Shown: positions 25,977 through 35,808 of the stretch, one piece after another
Layout: the number at the start of each line of letters is the position of its first letter
Position numbering within the stretch: position 1 is the stretch's first letter
NCBI GenBank assembly: GCA_004554395.1
Contig: SFMP01000042.1
Location: 1-48,242 of the forward strand
Reading direction: 5' to 3'
DNA from: Myxococcales bacterium
Lineage (GTDB): Bacteria > Myxococcota_A > Bradymonadia > UBA4248
DNA length: 48,242 nt
Notes under the pieces: generated by a model
What the model was told of the DNA's origin: nothing
The model's database searches: none
What the model saw: only the letters and a program-made list of their open reading frames with translations
Position numbers and translations under genes: made by a program

Positions 25977-28900
25977 TTAATCGAATTTGATTTGCCACGA
26001 GGCATCTTCGGGTTTCCAATCGCTCGGTCGTCGGTCGTTACCCCAAATGGTAAAATCGATGACGCCGTATATGCGTTCGACACCGCGGTCGTCGTCGTTG
26101 AACAAGTCTGCCATGAAATCGAATAAGACTTTTTCGTCGTCGGCAGTGCGTTGTTCTTTTGAACCTGGGTTTCGTCGCAAGAGGTCTTGAGCGACGTCGA
26201 GGAGTGTTGCGACGTTCATGCGATCGCGAGTCTCTGTTTCGAAGAGTCGGAAGAAGACGCCGTTAAATGCGTGTTTTGGGTCGCAAGTGTTGAAGGCGTC
26301 GACGCATGTGAGAAGCGTGATGATGAATGAAAGCTGCGAGAAGCCTTCGGTCGTCCATTTTCGGTCGGGGTCGATGGAGCTAGCGAAGAAGCGCAAGAGA
26401 GCGTTGAGTTTTCGTTGTTCGAGAACCATCGACGACGCGGCATAGACGGCGCCAGGGATGTGGTAGGAGTATGCGGCATCGGCTTCGATCATGTGGCGAG
26501 CGAATCGGCGGATGCGATCAAAGCCGTTGGGTGTATTGTCGAGTTGATCGAATAGCTCGAAAAAGGCGTATGGGAGTCTTCCCGAGACGAAATCGACCAT
26601 ATCGGGAATGGCTTCTTTGTGAATCCAAGTCGATCGTTGGCCTGCATCGGTTTTGTCGCGATAGAGACTATAGAAGAGGTCGAGGACATCGGCGGTGAGT
26701 TTGATGCCGGCGGGTTTTTCGAATTCGGCGCCAGTCGCCGTTTTGCGCGTTCGGATCGTCATGTCGATGACGCGTTTTGCGGCGTCTTTGAGGTCGTTTT
26801 TCGCTTTTTCGTTTTCGTCGAGTATGTCGACGATTTCGCGAATAGGCGTGATGTAGAGGTATGCAGGCGAGAGGGGGGCGATGACGTTACCGACGCGGTC
26901 GGTCGTCGACTGTTTACCGGCGACGTTTCGGAGTTTATCGTCGGGCGTGAGTATATAGGCGACGAATTTTTCGAAGCGATCGGTGAGTTTTGTGCCGTCG
27001 GGGAGTGAGACGTTGAGGAGCGCATCGCCGAAGGCGCCAAAATCTTCGACGATGCCCGTTTCGTCGAGTGCGCGGACGAGGACGGGTTCCATGCTACGGA
27101 AGTCGGATGGATAAAGTGGTAGGGGTTGCCCATTGGCGTCGAGGTATTTGACGTCTTTCGTCGTATAGTATTCGAACAGGATGGAAATGACGCGGGCTAG
27201 GACATCTGCTTTGTCGTGATCGTTGAAGACTTTGACGAGCGGATAGAGGGCGTCGACGAGCCCAGTTGCTTCGATGGCGTAGAGGACATCGGCGTTGACT
27301 TTGAGGCATTCGAAGCCCGACCGGCAGATGGCGATGTTGAGATCGAATCGATAGTTTGCACCTTGCGAAGAAATGATGGCTTTGTTGAAAAGTCGCGTCA
27401 CTTCGGCTGGCGTAGGATCGACCGATAATTTGAGGTCGAACATGTTTTTGACGAGCATCGATAGGAGCTCGACGACGGTCGTCGTACCGCTTTCGCCGAG
27501 CAATCCTGCGAGGCTGATGAACGTTTGACTGAGATGATCAACGAGGTGAAGATCGCCGGTAATCGTCTTGAGATAGGCTTCGGCGAGGTTGTCGAAAGTG
27601 ATGAGTGTACCAAGCCCTTTAGCGGGAGCGGTGAGGTCGACATCGGCCACGGAGAGATGGGCGGCGTGGACGTCGTATTTTGTTTCGGACGTTTCCCACA
27701 TGACGTGTGTCGTTCGCTGGAACAGGGATCGATTATCGAGGCTTTCGGGGGCGTTGTGGTCGACTTTTTCGGTGCCTAAGATTTCGTCGCGCGGGCAAGC
27801 TCTGACGCAGTTGAGGCGATCGAATGTACCGATTTTATGGGCGGCATCGCATGCTTGGAAGCATTTTTCGTACTCACCGCTGGGATCGACCGAGATGAAG
27901 GCTTTTTTGCGCTGAGCGAGTTCCGATAGGATTGGAGCGATTTGCGCCGACATGGGATCGTCGAGGGCCATGAAGAGATCGGCGAGCAAACCTGGTGTTT
28001 CAGCAATTTTGAGCAGTTCAGGGAGCAAGCGATCGATGAGGTCGTTATCGAGTGTGAATTCCGACGGTGTTTCGTCGACGATATCGACGATTGTTTCGAC
28101 GTCGTTGACGAGCCGAGCAACGACTTCGCGGTCGTTGTTGAGAAGTTGTATAGCGGCTTCGAAATTGGGTCCGACGGAATCGTGATCGAGCGTCGTGAGG
28201 AGTGCGGCGAGTAGCTCGACGACGGGGCCATTTGCTGGAAATGCTATGTATGTGCCGTTGGAATCGGCTTTGAGTTGCCCTTTGCCCAAGAGGACTTTGA
28301 GAGAACGCAACCCCTTGTCGAGTGAATCGTCTTCGAGGAAAACTTTACTCTCTCGAACTAAATACGAAAGAGGGGTTTGTTGAATGTCGAAAGTTTCGAA
28401 AGCGGGGATGCCGTTGACGCGAAGCATGCCACCTTCGCCGTCGAAATCGACGTTTTGTGGCAGAGTGCCGAACGATTCGAATGGGGCGACTAATGCGCCA
28501 TTTGAAAGGGTGAAGAAGCCGTTTTCGTTGCCGTCGGGCAATCCGTCGCCATCGGCGTCGACGAATGGTTCGAAGACGCGAGATCCGTTTTTTTCGACAG
28601 TGAGAGGCCAACCGCGCGAATCGAATTTAATTGCAGTTTGCGGTTTATAAGACAAATTTGGTGCATAATCTGCCGCAGGACGTATCATAAAATCGACGAC
28701 TTTTCGTGTGAAGCGATTTGGATCTTCGTCGATTTCGAGGTCGGCGGCAGTCAAAGAGAGTTCTTTGAGAAGCTGATTGGTGGCGTTTCGCGTATTGTTT
28801 GAGCTGCTGGAATTGGTGAGAAGCAGCTTGAGCATGAGATCGGTGACCTCGGGGAGCGCGTCGTAGCTGAAAGTTCGAGCGAGTGGATTTGTTTGCGCTG

Positions 28901-29351
28901 GATACATGAGGAGTCGAGGGGATTCGGCGATCCAATTGACGCCAGCGAGGGCATCGCGGTCGTTAGCGAGTTCGGAGGCGACGACGGCGACTTTGCGCAG
29001 TGTCCCAGGGTAGAGCATGTTTTCGTAGAGCGGGACGATGTTGATGAAGACTTGATTGAGGTCTTCGAGCTCGGATTTTGGCGCCGTCGTATCGACGGCA
29101 TCGATGAAGGCATCGCGATGCGACTCGAACGTCGCGAGGAATTCGGGGCTACTGTGATCGGCAGATCGCGCGGAATTCGCATAGACGATGTTGTAGAGCT
29201 CGGTGCCAAATGAGCCATAATTGCGGATTTCGCGCTCGGGGACGATTTCTTCGTTGCATCCGAGAGCAACCGTCGCAGTGGCCAAGGCGATCGAAATGGC
29301 AATTTGCTCAAATATTCGTGATTTTTTAGATAATTTCGAATTTTTCATCAT
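25977..29351 (-). CDS. Very large lipoprotein of unknown function
   Basis: The 1124-residue protein has a lipoprotein signal ending TVALGCNEE. The body is largely helical with no repeats obvious by eye. A D-x-D-x-D-G calcium-like motif (FVDADGDGLPDGNENG, near residue 255) resembles thrombospondin type-3 or EF-hand loops. Two Cys pairs lie near YEKCFQACDAAHKIGTFDRLNCVRACPRDE. The frame is open a further 121 codons upstream, but those residues are compositionally unlike coding sequence and would bury the signal peptide, so the start is placed at the paired ATGs (29351/29348). No family is recognised. It is preceded by two adjacent palindromes. Confidence 0.72.
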   Translation of the reverse strand: MMKNSKLSKKSRIFEQIAISIALATATVALGCNEEIVPEREIRNYGSFGTELYNIVYANSARSADHSSPEFLATFESHRDAFIDAVDTTAPKSELEDLNQVFINIVPLYENMLYPGTLRKVAVVASELANDRDALAGVNWIAESPRLLMYPAQTNPLARTFSYDALPEVTDLMLKLLLTNSSSSNNTRNATNQLLKELSLTAADLEIDEDPNRFTRKVVDFMIRPAADYAPNLSYKPQTAIKFDSRGWPLTVEKNGSRVFEPFVDADGDGLPDGNENGFFTLSNGALVAPFESFGTLPQNVDFDGEGGMLRVNGIPAFETFDIQQTPLSYLVRESKVFLEDDSLDKGLRSLKVLLGKGQLKADSNGTYIAFPANGPVVELLAALLTTLDHDSVGPNFEAAIQLLNNDREVVARLVNDVETIVDIVDETPSEFTLDNDLIDRLLPELLKIAETPGLLADLFMALDDPMSAQIAPILSELAQRKKAFISVDPSGEYEKCFQACDAAHKIGTFDRLNCVRACPRDEILGTEKVDHNAPESLDNRSLFQRTTHVMWETSETKYDVHAAHLSVADVDLTAPAKGLGTLITFDNLAEAYLKTITGDLHLVDHLSQTFISLAGLLGESGTTTVVELLSMLVKNMFDLKLSVDPTPAEVTRLFNKAIISSQGANYRFDLNIAICRSGFECLKVNADVLYAIEATGLVDALYPLVKVFNDHDKADVLARVISILFEYYTTKDVKYLDANGQPLPLYPSDFRSMEPVLVRALDETGIVEDFGAFGDALLNVSLPDGTKLTDRFEKFVAYILTPDDKLRNVAGKQSTTDRVGNVIAPLSPAYLYITPIREIVDILDENEKAKNDLKDAAKRVIDMTIRTRKTATGAEFEKPAGIKLTADVLDLFYSLYRDKTDAGQRSTWIHKEAIPDMVDFVSGRLPYAFFELFDQLDNTPNGFDRIRRFARHMIEADAAYSYHIPGAVYAASSMVLEQRKLNALLRFFASSIDPDRKWTTEGFSQLSFIITLLTCVDAFNTCDPKHAFNGVFFRLFETETRDRMNVATLLDVAQDLLRRNPGSKEQRTADDEKVLFDFMADLFNDDDRGVERIYGVIDFTIWGNDRRPSDWKPEDASWQIKFD

Positions 29352-29380
29352 AACTAACGCAAACAATGAAATTTTCTTTT

Positions 29381-29414
29381 TAACGCATTGCGTTATTTGG
29401 AATAATATTCCAAA
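29381..29414. promoter_or_regulatory. Two adjacent perfect palindromes (candidate operator)
   Basis: TAACGCATTGCGTTA (29381-29395) directly abuts TTTGGAATAATATTCCAAA (29396-29414). Each is a perfect inverted repeat with a single central base. A further TAACGCA half-site lies at 29355-29361. They sit 30-63 bases before the large lipoprotein start on the minus strand. The rest of the divergent gap (29415-29818) contains an A/T-run near 29454 but nothing else was recognised. Confidence 0.55.
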
Positions 29415-29818
29415 CACCTTCTTTCTGCTACGCCCCGACCGCGAAATCAAGCATTTTTTTTTGTGATTTAGAAATTGCGCAAACGACGTGTTTGTCGACG
29501 TTTGCGGGACTTTGTTCGAGAGATGCAGACGTGGAATGTCGGTTGCTAGATGAGAATGGATGAAGGAAATGATGGGTGTTTTGGTAGCTAAAAGCGCTGA
29601 ATTGAGCGGATGAATGGGAAAGTGCGACAAAAAGGGGAAATGAAGAGAATTCGAGATGGATCGGCGTAGATTGGGCGATGCTAGGGCAAAATGCGCGTTC
29701 ATTCTTGCGCTCAATGCTTTTTAATTGCGTCGATAAATGTTAGGAATGCGACGCCTGTGCGATATCGTTTGTTCTTGCGTGCATGGGCGTTTTTAACGAT
29801 TGATGAAGCGAATGATCG

Positions 29819-31666
29819 ATGACCGATTCGAATACGATAGAACACGAGAATGTAACGCCAAAAGAGGCGAGTGCAGATCGCGCGGGCGATTTGCAAAACG
29901 AAAAAGCCGCGCAAAACGCGGCCGAAGAACGGGCGCAAGTGGGAGAAAACCCGCGCGATAAAGCCGGATCTCATGCCGAAAAGATTGTGACAAAGTCGGC
30001 TTTTTTGCAGATGGGTTTCGTCGTTCTCGGTCTATTGTGCGTGATGCTCGTCGTGCTCAATCTCGTGTTTTCGAATGTGACGACTGCACGGTGGGATTTG
30101 ACCACCGACAAGCAGTTTACGTTGAGCCCAGCGACAGTTGAGCTTTTGAGTTCGCTCGATGCGAAAATCGCCGTGAAATTCTTTTTGTCGCCGAATTTGC
30201 CGGCGCCCGATAATGGTTTGCATCAACGCGCAAAAGATTTGCTTTCGGAATTCGAGGCGGCGTCGCATGGCAAGTTTAGCTTTGAAATCGTCGAGCCACA
30301 ATCGGCGACCGACGAAGAAGTCGCCAAGGGATTTGGGCTCAGGAAAGTTGCCGTTTCGCAACGCGACGAAAGCCAGCGTTCTTTGCGCCTCGTATTCAAA
30401 GGCATGACCGTTATCTATCGCGATCGCGCCGAAACGACGCCCGAAATCCGTGCCACCGACAACCTCGAATACCTACTCGCCAAATCGATCGTCAACTTGA
30501 CGGCCCCCGAGAAGAAGACGGTTGGCATTTTGACCGATTTTGGCGGCTTGGCGCAATCGCCGATTCTCGTCGATTCGATGCGCGATGTGTTTTCGGAAGT
30601 CTTTGGTCAACGCGTCGCCGTCGCCGGCGTTCGCGTCGATGAGACGTGTTCGATCGCCTTGCCAGCGACAAAACAAGGGGATTCGGCGAGCGGGAACGCT
30701 GGCGGCGGTCCCATCGAGCTCGACGCCTTAGTCTTGCTCAACCTCGACAAGACGCTCACGCCGTGCGCCCAATATGCCATCGAGCAAGCATCTTTGGGTG
30801 GAACGTCGATCGCCATATTGCAAAGCCCTTCGCACGGCGACTATCGCCAGCCCGATCAACCTCGGATCAACGTCGACGTCGGGATGAATGAATTGTTGAA
30901 GAATACGGGCTTATCGCTTGCGCAAACGCTATTGCTCGATCGCGCCCACAATCTGACTGGAACGCAATTTACCGAAGACGACGCCGTCGATGTATCGTTG
31001 CCCGCGCTCCCCATCATTACGACGCTTGATAAATCGCACCCGATGACGCAAAATCTGACGGCTCTCGTCTTGCCGTTTTCGGGCACGATCGACGTCGACA
31101 AATCGAAGATCGCCCCTTCGGCAAAGCTCGACATATTGGCTCAATCGGACGGCGACGCCGTCACACGCCCATCGGGCGGCGATATCGACGTCACGGCGCT
31201 CGGGCGACCACGAAACGACGAAGTCGAAGGTCCGCACGTCGTCGCCGTCGCACTGCAAACACCGCTCGCGTCGCAATTCAAAGGCAAACTCCCCAATGGG
31301 GCTATCGAAAGCGCCTTTATCGAGAAAACCGATAATGCGCGGTTTTTCATCGTCTCGAATGGCGAGTTCTTGTTTATGAATAAAATAACAGGGTATTCGG
31401 ATGCGTATGCCAAATTGGGCATTCATCTGTTCGTCAATGCGACAGAATGGCTCATCCAAGACGATGCATTGATGAAGATCCGCAACCGATCCTTGCCACA
31501 GATGATCCAAAAGCCCGATACGGCGACGCAGAACCGATTGATTCGGATCAATGTGATAGGCGTGCCGGCGATCGTCCTCTTCTTGATGGTTTTGTTGAGA
31601 ATCGCACGGGTGCGCCATGTGAGAGGGCTAAAGAAACGGTATGCAGAAAGCGAAAAGAAGGTATAG
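29819..31666 (+). CDS. GldG-like ABC transporter auxiliary protein (ABC_transp_aux, PF09822)
   Basis: The 615-residue protein has a charged cytoplasmic N-terminal tail (~60 residues), one membrane helix at ~65-84, and a large periplasmic domain. The domain starts with the family signature TTARWDLTTDKQFTLSPATVELLSSLDAKIAVKFFLS and includes LEYLLAKSIVNLT. A second helix lies near 575-597, followed by a basic tail. GldG-type proteins work with GldA ATPase and GldF permease, which lie at 22801-24262. A Bacteroidetes-style gliding role is not implied; homologues occur widely in Deltaproteobacteria. The next gene starts 30 bases after the stop. Confidence 0.88.
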   Translation: MTDSNTIEHENVTPKEASADRAGDLQNEKAAQNAAEERAQVGENPRDKAGSHAEKIVTKSAFLQMGFVVLGLLCVMLVVLNLVFSNVTTARWDLTTDKQFTLSPATVELLSSLDAKIAVKFFLSPNLPAPDNGLHQRAKDLLSEFEAASHGKFSFEIVEPQSATDEEVAKGFGLRKVAVSQRDESQRSLRLVFKGMTVIYRDRAETTPEIRATDNLEYLLAKSIVNLTAPEKKTVGILTDFGGLAQSPILVDSMRDVFSEVFGQRVAVAGVRVDETCSIALPATKQGDSASGNAGGGPIELDALVLLNLDKTLTPCAQYAIEQASLGGTSIAILQSPSHGDYRQPDQPRINVDVGMNELLKNTGLSLAQTLLLDRAHNLTGTQFTEDDAVDVSLPALPIITTLDKSHPMTQNLTALVLPFSGTIDVDKSKIAPSAKLDILAQSDGDAVTRPSGGDIDVTALGRPRNDEVEGPHVVAVALQTPLASQFKGKLPNGAIESAFIEKTDNARFFIVSNGEFLFMNKITGYSDAYAKLGIHLFVNATEWLIQDDALMKIRNRSLPQMIQKPDTATQNRLIRINVIGVPAIVLFLMVLLRIARVRHVRGLKKRYAESEKKV

Positions 31667-31696
31667 AAGATATCTTATATCGATAGAGATTTGACG

Positions 31697-32362
31697 ATGA
31701 GTTTTTTGAAGAAGATCCAAAAGACGGTTGGCGAATTGGCACAAGTCGGTTTCGACAAGGTCGGGATTCGGTATAATCCGATCGACTTGGGCGATGACGA
31801 TGATCCGGATGTGCAATCGCGCGATGTGCTCGATATTTATCGCGATGTGACGGCGTCGTGGAATGGTGGCGCAGCCGTGCCCGTCGCGCAAGACATGCAA
31901 GCGGGGCTTCGCGCGATAGCAAAGCGCTATGCGCACGACAATCGCGAAATCAAGCCTGCAATAGAGGCCTGGTTTGGCGACCGCCGCACGATGAATTCGA
32001 CGAAATTTGATGCCGCTCATGCGCATCGATCGGCGACTTCGCATCGCAGCGGCGATGCAGTGTGGCGTTCGGATGCGCAAGCGATAGAAAACGAATGCAA
32101 GCGCATTTTGGCATTTTATGGCGTATTACAAACGCCCAAATCGCCGTGGATATCGTCGGCATTTGCCGTTTGCGAGTCGCAAAAGCGGATGGTGAAGAAC
32201 TTGCTTCACCAAGCGAACAAGCAGATCGAGCGCGTTGGCGTCGACGGAGATTTATCGCTAGCAGATTGGATTTCGGCGATGAACGAGCGACTTGAATCGT
32301 TCGACATCGCCATTGAAATCGTCGACGAATGGATGACTATCGTCGATATCGAAATGGACTAG
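31697..32362 (+). CDS. Hypothetical protein downstream of the GldG-like gene
   Basis: The 221-residue, probably soluble protein has no signal peptide or membrane helix and is mainly helical. Its N-terminus (MSFLKKIQKTVGELAQVGFDKVGIRYNP) is amphipathic and is followed by a DDDDPD cluster. Trp and Arg are scattered through the body. ATG at 31697 is chosen over the TTG two codons upstream. Its close spacing to the GldG-like gene suggests a shared transcript and possibly a cytoplasmic accessory role, but no family is recognised. Its 3' end overlaps the convergent Cys-rich lipoprotein gene by four bases. Confidence 0.65.
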   Translation: MSFLKKIQKTVGELAQVGFDKVGIRYNPIDLGDDDDPDVQSRDVLDIYRDVTASWNGGAAVPVAQDMQAGLRAIAKRYAHDNREIKPAIEAWFGDRRTMNSTKFDAAHAHRSATSHRSGDAVWRSDAQAIENECKRILAFYGVLQTPKSPWISSAFAVCESQKRMVKNLLHQANKQIERVGVDGDLSLADWISAMNERLESFDIAIEIVDEWMTIVDIEMD

Positions 32363-34065
32363 AGCGCGGAATCGACGCAGAGTATTTCGCTGGCTGTATC
32401 GCCAGTGCCTTTATTCGCATATCCGAGTTTGCATTCATAGATGCACTGGCCATCTATACACTTTTCAGAAACAGCATTTGCGACGGGGTGATCGGCGCAT
32501 TTATAGCCGCAGGCGCCGCAGTTGTTTTCATCAGTTTCATTAATATCTACGCATTGATTACCAGCCGTTGTTGAGCACAAAACAAGCGGAGCAATACAGG
32601 AATTCTGAACACATTTGCTATTCACACAAACCTGATCACCATCGCATAGTGCGCCTTGATAATCTTGACTATTCACGTTTGGATTATTGCATTTGCCTTT
32701 CGCGCCACAATTAGTTTTACTCGACGATGGCTCAACGCATTGTTCTCCACATACTATTTGATTCGATGTACAGGTCACAACACAACGCCCTTCAGAGCAC
32801 TTTGTGCCATTTGTACATGCTTTCCCTCTATAATTCGCATCTGAATCTGAAGCTGAATTGCACTTCCCCTTTGCTCCGCAATATGCATTGTCTGTTTCTG
32901 GGACGATGCATTTACCTCCACACAGTACTTGACCGCTCAAGCATGAAGCACCGCACGTTCCGCCGGAACAAATCTCGCCGCTCGCGCACGTTGCACCTTT
33001 ATAATCATTGCTCGATGCCAACGTATTATTGCACTTACCTTTCGCTCCGCAATACGTATTATCTGTTTCGGGTAAAATGCATTTACCTCCACACAGTACT
33101 TGACCGCTCAAGCATGAAGCACCGCACGTTCCGCCTGAGCAAACTTCGCCGCTCGCGCACGTTGCACCTTTATAGTCATTGCTCGATGCCGACGTATTAT
33201 TGCACTTACCTTTCGCTCCGCAATACGTATTATCCGTTTCGGGTAAGATGCATTTATTATCACACAAAAACAAACCAGCTTGGCACGATGTTGTGCACAC
33301 TGCCCCAGAACAGAAGCGCCCATCCGTACATTTCTCACCTACATTCTCATCTTTGCAATTACCCGTTGCACCACAAAAGTTCATGTCTGTCTGAGGATCA
33401 ACGCATCGACCATCACATACAATTTGTCCACCGACGCACGCATTTGCACACCTACCATTGGAACAAAGAGGAGTTGCCCCTTCGCAAACCATTCCCTTAT
33501 AATCCATGCTAGTCGGATTTGTATCCGAACAATCCCCCTTCGCTCCACAATATCTGGGATCGTTTTCGGGATTTATGAATTCGCCATTGCAGAGGACTTT
33601 AGATTTATCGGCAACGATGCAAACGCCGTTGCTACAAGTCGTGCCGTTACCGCATTTGTAGCCACATTTTCCGCAGTTGGCGTTGTCGGAATCGAGGTTT
33701 GCATTGAATCCGTTACAGAGCGATTTGACGCATGTGCCGTTGTCTTGGCAAAGGTAGGATTTGGGGCAAAGGCCAGAATTGAGGGCAAAGATCATTTGCC
33801 CTTCGGCATCGTGGCTGACGGTGTCGTCGATGAAATCGTGGGTGATGTAATCGTCGCATGTACCGTCGGCGTGGGAATCGATAGAGCTAGAACCGCAGTA
33901 GACTTCGACGTGAGTGCCGTTGGGAAGCCCGTAATCGATTTTAGTTATCAATCGATGGACGTTTGGACAAGGTGTGCCCTCGTATGCATCGAGCGGTTCG
34001 AGTGTGCACCCAGATAACATCATGATCGCAATGAAAGCACTATAGACGAAAAGTTTCTTTTGCAT
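32359..34065 (-). CDS. Cys-rich tandem-repeat surface lipoprotein (copy A)
   Basis: The 568-residue lipoprotein has a signal ending MLSGCTLEP. A conserved N-terminal domain (~20-120) is followed by repeats of ~45-57 residues with the pattern C-x-GQVLC-GGKCI-PETDNTYCGAKGKC...CSGGTC. The cysteines probably form disulfides in an extended, EGF-like stalk. Three consecutive units are nearly identical in DNA with a 171-bp period (matching points at 32911, 33082 and 33253), a sign of recent expansion. A final CGACGYKC module closes the chain. The start has GGAG eight bases upstream. It is paralogous to the gene immediately upstream. The function is unknown; display on the outer membrane is inferred. 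Confidence 0.85.
   Translation of the reverse strand: MQKKLFVYSAFIAIMMLSGCTLEPLDAYEGTPCPNVHRLITKIDYGLPNGTHVEVYCGSSSIDSHADGTCDDYITHDFIDDTVSHDAEGQMIFALNSGLCPKSYLCQDNGTCVKSLCNGFNANLDSDNANCGKCGYKCGNGTTCSNGVCIVADKSKVLCNGEFINPENDPRYCGAKGDCSDTNPTSMDYKGMVCEGATPLCSNGRCANACVGGQIVCDGRCVDPQTDMNFCGATGNCKDENVGEKCTDGRFCSGAVCTTSCQAGLFLCDNKCILPETDNTYCGAKGKCNNTSASSNDYKGATCASGEVCSGGTCGASCLSGQVLCGGKCILPETDNTYCGAKGKCNNTLASSNDYKGATCASGEICSGGTCGASCLSGQVLCGGKCIVPETDNAYCGAKGKCNSASDSDANYRGKACTNGTKCSEGRCVVTCTSNQIVCGEQCVEPSSSKTNCGAKGKCNNPNVNSQDYQGALCDGDQVCVNSKCVQNSCIAPLVLCSTTAGNQCVDINETDENNCGACGYKCADHPVANAVSEKCIDGQCIYECKLGYANKGTGDTASEILCVDSAL
32880..33260. repeat. 171-bp intragenic tandem repeat
   Basis: Near-identical sequence recurs every 171 bp within the copy A lipoprotein gene, encoding a 57-residue Cys-rich unit. 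For example, TTTACCTCCACACAGTACTT occurs at 32911 and 33082. The frame is preserved, so unit gain or loss would change protein length without truncation. Confidence 0.85.
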
Positions 34066-34101
34066 GGCACACTCCGAAAACGAAAAAGTGATGATGAATT
34101 G

Positions 34102-35808
34102 TTATGAAACAGCTTTAATACATTGAATCGTCGACACCGTGTCGCCGCTCCCATCATTTGTATACCCATCGGGGCAACGATACCGACACTCTCCTAGGTG
34201 ACAGCCCACTAGTTCTACCCCACTCATATAATTATCGACGCAACTGTAACCGCATGCACCGCAATTATAAATATCATCTGCGTTGACATTGACGCAACTC
34301 CGGCTGCCGTTGCTATCGCATAACGTATAGCCCGATGGGCAAGTATTTAGGATGCATTTTCCGGCGACACATATATTACCATCTTTGCAGTTGGCACCAT
34401 TGTAATTAGCATTTGTCGAGTCGGTGCTGATACAATAGCCTTTTGCGCCGCAATACTGATTGTCGGTATTTGGGTCGATGCATTTGCCACCGCACATGAT
34501 ATGATTAGAAGAAGCGCAATGACAGTTACCTTCGATGCATTTCATGCCGTCGCCACAAGTGACGCCTTTATAATCATTACTCGTCGACGAAGCGTTATTA
34601 CACTGCCCTTTTGCTCCGCAATATTGATCATTGGTTTCGGGATCGATGCATTTGCCGTTGCAGATGACTTGCGAGTCGAGGCAAGAAATATTGCATCTTC
34701 CATTTTTGCAGGAATAACCGTTTTTACACGCTACACCGCCGAAATTGGGACTGTCGATCGAATCGCTATTACACCTTCCGCGAGCACCGCAATAGACGTC
34801 GTCGGTCGAAGGGTTGACGCATATATTATTGCATAGGACTTGCATGCCAGGGCATGCGATATGGCAAGAGCCGCCAGAACAGACATTGCCACTGGGGCAC
34901 GAGACTCCGGAGTTGTAGCCCGTGCAATCGCCCGTAGCACCGCAATATGTATTATTTGTGAGCGGATCGATGCATTTGTTGCCGCATTTGATCTGACCTG
35001 CGACGCATGTAATGCCGCATTTGCCTTCGGAACAGACGTTGCCGCTTGGGCAAGCCATGCCCTTATAATCTTCGTCGTCTTTTGACTCCGAATTGCAAAG
35101 GCCTTTGGCACCGCAATAGGCATTGTTGACATTGGGATCGATGCATTTGCCATCGCAGAGGATTTGATTGCCGATGCAAGTCGAGACGCATCGCCCATTG
35201 GCGCAAAGTGGGCGGAGATCGTCACATCGCGTGCCGCGATAGTCGTTGCTCGATATATCGGCATCGGAGCATGCGCCTTTTGCGCCGCAATAACGCGGAT
35301 CGTTTTCGGGATTGATATATTCGCCATTGCAAAGGACTTTTGATTTGTCGGCGATAGAACATTTGCCATTGATGCAAGATGTATTATTTCGGCAGATATT
35401 GCCACATGAGCCGCAATTCATATTATCGGAATCGAAGTTTGTATAGAGCCCGTCGCAAGTTGCAAGTATACAAACGGCGCCACCTTTACATACATAGGAT
35501 TCGGGGCAATGGCCAGAGCTGAGGGCGTAGATCATTTGTGGCTCAGTTTGGGCGATGGAAACGCCGTTGACATGGTCGTAGCTGACGTATTCGTCGCATA
35601 TCACGCGATTCGTATTGACATCGGTGACATGCGAGAGACAAGAGACTTCGTTATAAATGCCGTTTGGTCTGCCGTAGTCGATTATCGTAATAATCTTTTC
35701 GACGTTTTCGCATTGGGGTCCATTGTATGTGTCGATGGTCTCGAGGGTGCATCCACCTGTCATCGCAATCGCAATGAACGCACAATAGATTGATAGGCTT
35801 TTTTTCAT
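34102..35808 (-). CDS. Cys-rich tandem-repeat surface lipoprotein (copy B)
   Basis: The 568-residue paralogue of the downstream gene has a signal ending MTGGCTLET, the shared N-terminal domain (TIIDYGRPNG), and the block KSKVLCNGEYINPENDPRYCGAKG found in both copies. About seven Cys-rich repeats with the C-GxxC-GKCIDP-TxNxYCGAKGxC pattern follow. Its repeats are more diverged than those of copy A, so it looks older or unexpanded. The frame is open upstream to 36906 through the repeat array, but ATG 35808 with CGGAG before it gives the signal peptide. Both paralogues share a TCGGAGTGT...ATG leader, suggesting that the duplication included the translation signal. Only 36 bases separate them. 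Confidence 0.85.
   Translation of the reverse strand: MKKSLSIYCAFIAIAMTGGCTLETIDTYNGPQCENVEKIITIIDYGRPNGIYNEVSCLSHVTDVNTNRVICDEYVSYDHVNGVSIAQTEPQMIYALSSGHCPESYVCKGGAVCILATCDGLYTNFDSDNMNCGSCGNICRNNTSCINGKCSIADKSKVLCNGEYINPENDPRYCGAKGACSDADISSNDYRGTRCDDLRPLCANGRCVSTCIGNQILCDGKCIDPNVNNAYCGAKGLCNSESKDDEDYKGMACPSGNVCSEGKCGITCVAGQIKCGNKCIDPLTNNTYCGATGDCTGYNSGVSCPSGNVCSGGSCHIACPGMQVLCNNICVNPSTDDVYCGARGRCNSDSIDSPNFGGVACKNGYSCKNGRCNISCLDSQVICNGKCIDPETNDQYCGAKGQCNNASSTSNDYKGVTCGDGMKCIEGNCHCASSNHIMCGGKCIDPNTDNQYCGAKGYCISTDSTNANYNGANCKDGNICVAGKCILNTCPSGYTLCDSNGSRSCVNVNADDIYNCGACGYSCVDNYMSGVELVGCHLGECRYRCPDGYTNDGSGDTVSTIQCIKAVS

Noticed and set aside
29352..29714. N-terminal extension of the giant lipoprotein (121 extra codons open on the minus strand)
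   Set aside because: The extension would bury the lipoprotein signal, has atypical residue composition and contains the two palindromes.
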